Source: CAWGJF01 sp963822905
GTDB lineage: Bacteria; Bacteroidota; Ignavibacteria; Ignavibacteriales; Ignavibacteriaceae
Assembly (NCBI GenBank): GCA_963822905.1
Contig: CAWGJF010000007.1
Location: forward strand, 124,001 to 188,000
Direction: 5' to 3'
DNA: 64,000 nt
This document shows, in pieces, positions 62,672 to 64,000 of this stretch (positions are counted from its first letter, which is position 1; every line of letters starts with the position of its first letter). The notes below the pieces were generated by a model. The model was not told the origin of the DNA and ran no database searches. It saw only the letters and a list, made by a program, of their open reading frames with translations. Position numbers and translations under genes: made by a program.

Positions 62672-64000
62672 TTATTTCCCATGACAATGTTTATATTTTT
62701 TCCCGCTTCCACAAGGACAGGGATCATTACGACCAACTTTTTCCGCAACACGTACTGTCTGAGCTTTTCCACCTTGCTGCATTGGAGTTGGTGTAGTTCC
62801 GCCGGAAGCTAAACCAATATTTGTAGTGGATTGTTTACTTTCCATCATACGAGTCACTGGTTGTCTTCTTCTTTGCTGAACCTCATCAGGAGCATGAGGG
62901 AAAAATTTAAATGTGAATGAAACAACATCATCTCGTATTTCATCAAGTAATGTGACAAACAATTTGAATGCTTCGCCTTTATATTCTACCAAAGGATCTT
63001 TTTGACCATAAGCCCGCAATCCAATTCCCTCTTTAAGATCATCCATTTCACGTAAATGTTCTTTCCATTTCTGATCTATGACACTCAACACGGCATATCG
63101 TTCAAGTCTTGCCATCAGTTCAGAGCCTAGCATTTCCTCTTTTCTTTTATAGAATTCTTTCGAGGAATCAAAAAGTTTTTCTTTAAGTCCCTCAGCCCCA
63201 AGTTTTTCAAAATCTTCCGGATTTATTTTAATCTCAACTAAAAGATGATGGAGCATTGCCTCTTTAATTGCTTCAACTTGTACTTCTTCAAAATTCCTGT
63301 CAACAACCTCATTAATAAATTCTTCGAGTAAAACTAAAATTTCACCTTTTAATCTATCACCCTGCAAGGCACGTTTTCTTCTTGTATAAATAACTTCGCG
63401 CTGCTGGTTCATAGTGTCATCATACTCCAGCAATCTTTTTCTTATTGCAAAGTTATTTTCCTCAACTTTTTTCTGCGCCCTTTCAACTGAACGAGTTATC
63501 ATCGGGTGCTGAATAACTTCACCTTCTTTAATTCCCATTCTTCCCATCACAGAAGAAATTCTGTCCGAACCAAACAATCGCATTAAATCATCTTCAAGTG
63601 AAAGGAAGAATTTTGTAGTTCCGGGATCACCCTGACGACCCGATCTTCCACGCAACTGCCTGTCAATTCTTCTCGATTCGTGGCGTTCGGTTCCGAGAAT
63701 AAAAAGTCCACCTTTTTCGACAACACCGTTACCAAGCTTAATATCAGTTCCACGACCAGCCATGTTTGTTGCAATTGTAACAGCACTAATTTCACCTGCA
63801 TGTTCAACAACTTCAGCTTCCTTTTGATGCTGCTTTGCATTCAAAACATTATGCTGGATTCCTTTTCTTTTTAACATTCTGCTGATTGTTTCAGAAACAT
63901 CAACTGATGTTGTACCAACAAGAACAGGCCGGCCTTCTTTTTTTAGCTCCTCAATTTTTTCAAGTACAGAATTATATTTTTCTCTTTTAGTTCTGAAGAT
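62672..64000 (-). CDS. secA: Protein translocase ATPase SecA, 3' part
   Basis: The frame is open from the window edge at 64000, so only the C-terminal 442 residues are seen. They hold the end of the second nucleotide-binding domain (GTTSVDVSETIS, AGRGTDIKLGNGV, FILGTERHESRRIDRQLRGR), the helical scaffold and wing (LEYDDTMNQQREVIY) and the zinc tail (RNDPCPCGSGKKYKHCHGK). It drives proteins through SecYEG. The linker before the tail is unusually rich in Gly/Thr/Gln. Confidence 0.97.
   Translation of the reverse strand: MFRTKREKYNSVLEKIEELKKEGRPVLVGTTSVDVSETISRMLKRKGIQHNVLNAKQHQKEAEVVEHAGEISAVTIATNMAGRGTDIKLGNGVVEKGGLFILGTERHESRRIDRQLRGRSGRQGDPGTTKFFLSLEDDLMRLFGSDRISSVMGRMGIKEGEVIQHPMITRSVERAQKKVEENNFAIRKRLLEYDDTMNQQREVIYTRRKRALQGDRLKGEILVLLEEFINEVVDRNFEEVQVEAIKEAMLHHLLVEIKINPEDFEKLGAEGLKEKLFDSSKEFYKRKEEMLGSELMARLERYAVLSVIDQKWKEHLREMDDLKEGIGLRAYGQKDPLVEYKGEAFKLFVTLLDEIRDDVVSFTFKFFPHAPDEVQQRRRQPVTRMMESKQSTTNIGLASGGTTPTPMQQGGKAQTVRVAEKVGRNDPCPCGSGKKYKHCHGK

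Overview
The window is AT-rich, gene-dense bacterial DNA. Several features point to the Bacteroidota/Ignavibacteria side of the tree: many genes lack a clear Shine-Dalgarno and some open with TTG; a TAnnTTTG-type promoter box lies before tex; an HYC_CC_PP-type protein sits in a Cus-type copper locus; the dispersed repeats resemble those common in these genomes; and there is a single-subunit quinol NO reductase. I cannot prove the taxon from sequence alone. No rRNA, tRNA, CRISPR array or transposase was found.

Layout. 1-3.9 kb (minus): a two-component system, a TolC-type channel and a lipoprotein adaptor that is cut by the window edge; this is an RND or MacAB-type export operon. 4-7.4 kb: metal handling genes (two CDF-type proteins, an SCO copper chaperone, a NicO/UreH-like transporter). 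7.4-10.5 kb: an AlkA-like glycosylase without a recognisable start codon, then two secreted hypothetical genes. Each of these is bracketed by complementary 7-8 bp core sites followed by an attC-like half-site, as in integron gene cassettes. Beyond them lie a folded inverted-repeat element and a 42-bp tandem repeat. 10.5-23.4 kb: a long copper/silver resistance block, all on the minus strand (HYC_CC_PP, CusC, CusB, CusA, PII-like, Spy-like, HMBD protein, mini-protein, cytochrome c, CopB ATPase, SHOCT, Met-rich protein, beta-barrel). Three members of it, cusA, copB and the Spy-like gene, carry frameshifts or stops.

23.5-28.9 kb (minus): a nitric oxide response operon (Rrf2 regulator with its own palindromic operator, NapH/NosR-like ferredoxin, RIC/ScdA repair protein, quinol NO reductase, hemerythrin). 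29-35 kb: tex, a relic of the Rrf2 5' end, nosL, yihY and purL. 35.3-38.9 kb: a VapBC pair, an exonuclease, a GIY-YIG gene between inverted dispersed repeats, a thioesterase and threonine aldolase. 39-45.3 kb: lnt, dedA, ispF, a GxxExxY gene between inverted repeats, acyP, era, an anti-sigma/ECF-sigma pair and a divergent membrane protein sharing a candidate ECF promoter. 45.3-48.8 kb: redox genes (trxB, queG, Rieske protein, MBL hydrolase, ferredoxin). 49-54.3 kb: membrane and surface proteins including an exported YidD-like protein and two paralogous TPR/membrane proteins, then an acyl-CoA dehydrogenase. 54.5-57.4 kb (plus): a second Rrf2 regulator with a perfect palindrome, then cydAB. 57.5-64 kb: rlmN, a SpoU methylase, an AlbA_2 protein, a large TPR lipoprotein, glnB and the 3' part of secA.

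Together the genes describe a respiring bacterium that meets copper, nitric oxide and low oxygen. Two Fe-S-type Rrf2 regulators with the same cysteine spacing sit at the head of the NO operon and the bd-oxidase operon. The loss of reading frame in the core copper pumps suggests either a decaying resistance island or a locally poor assembly.
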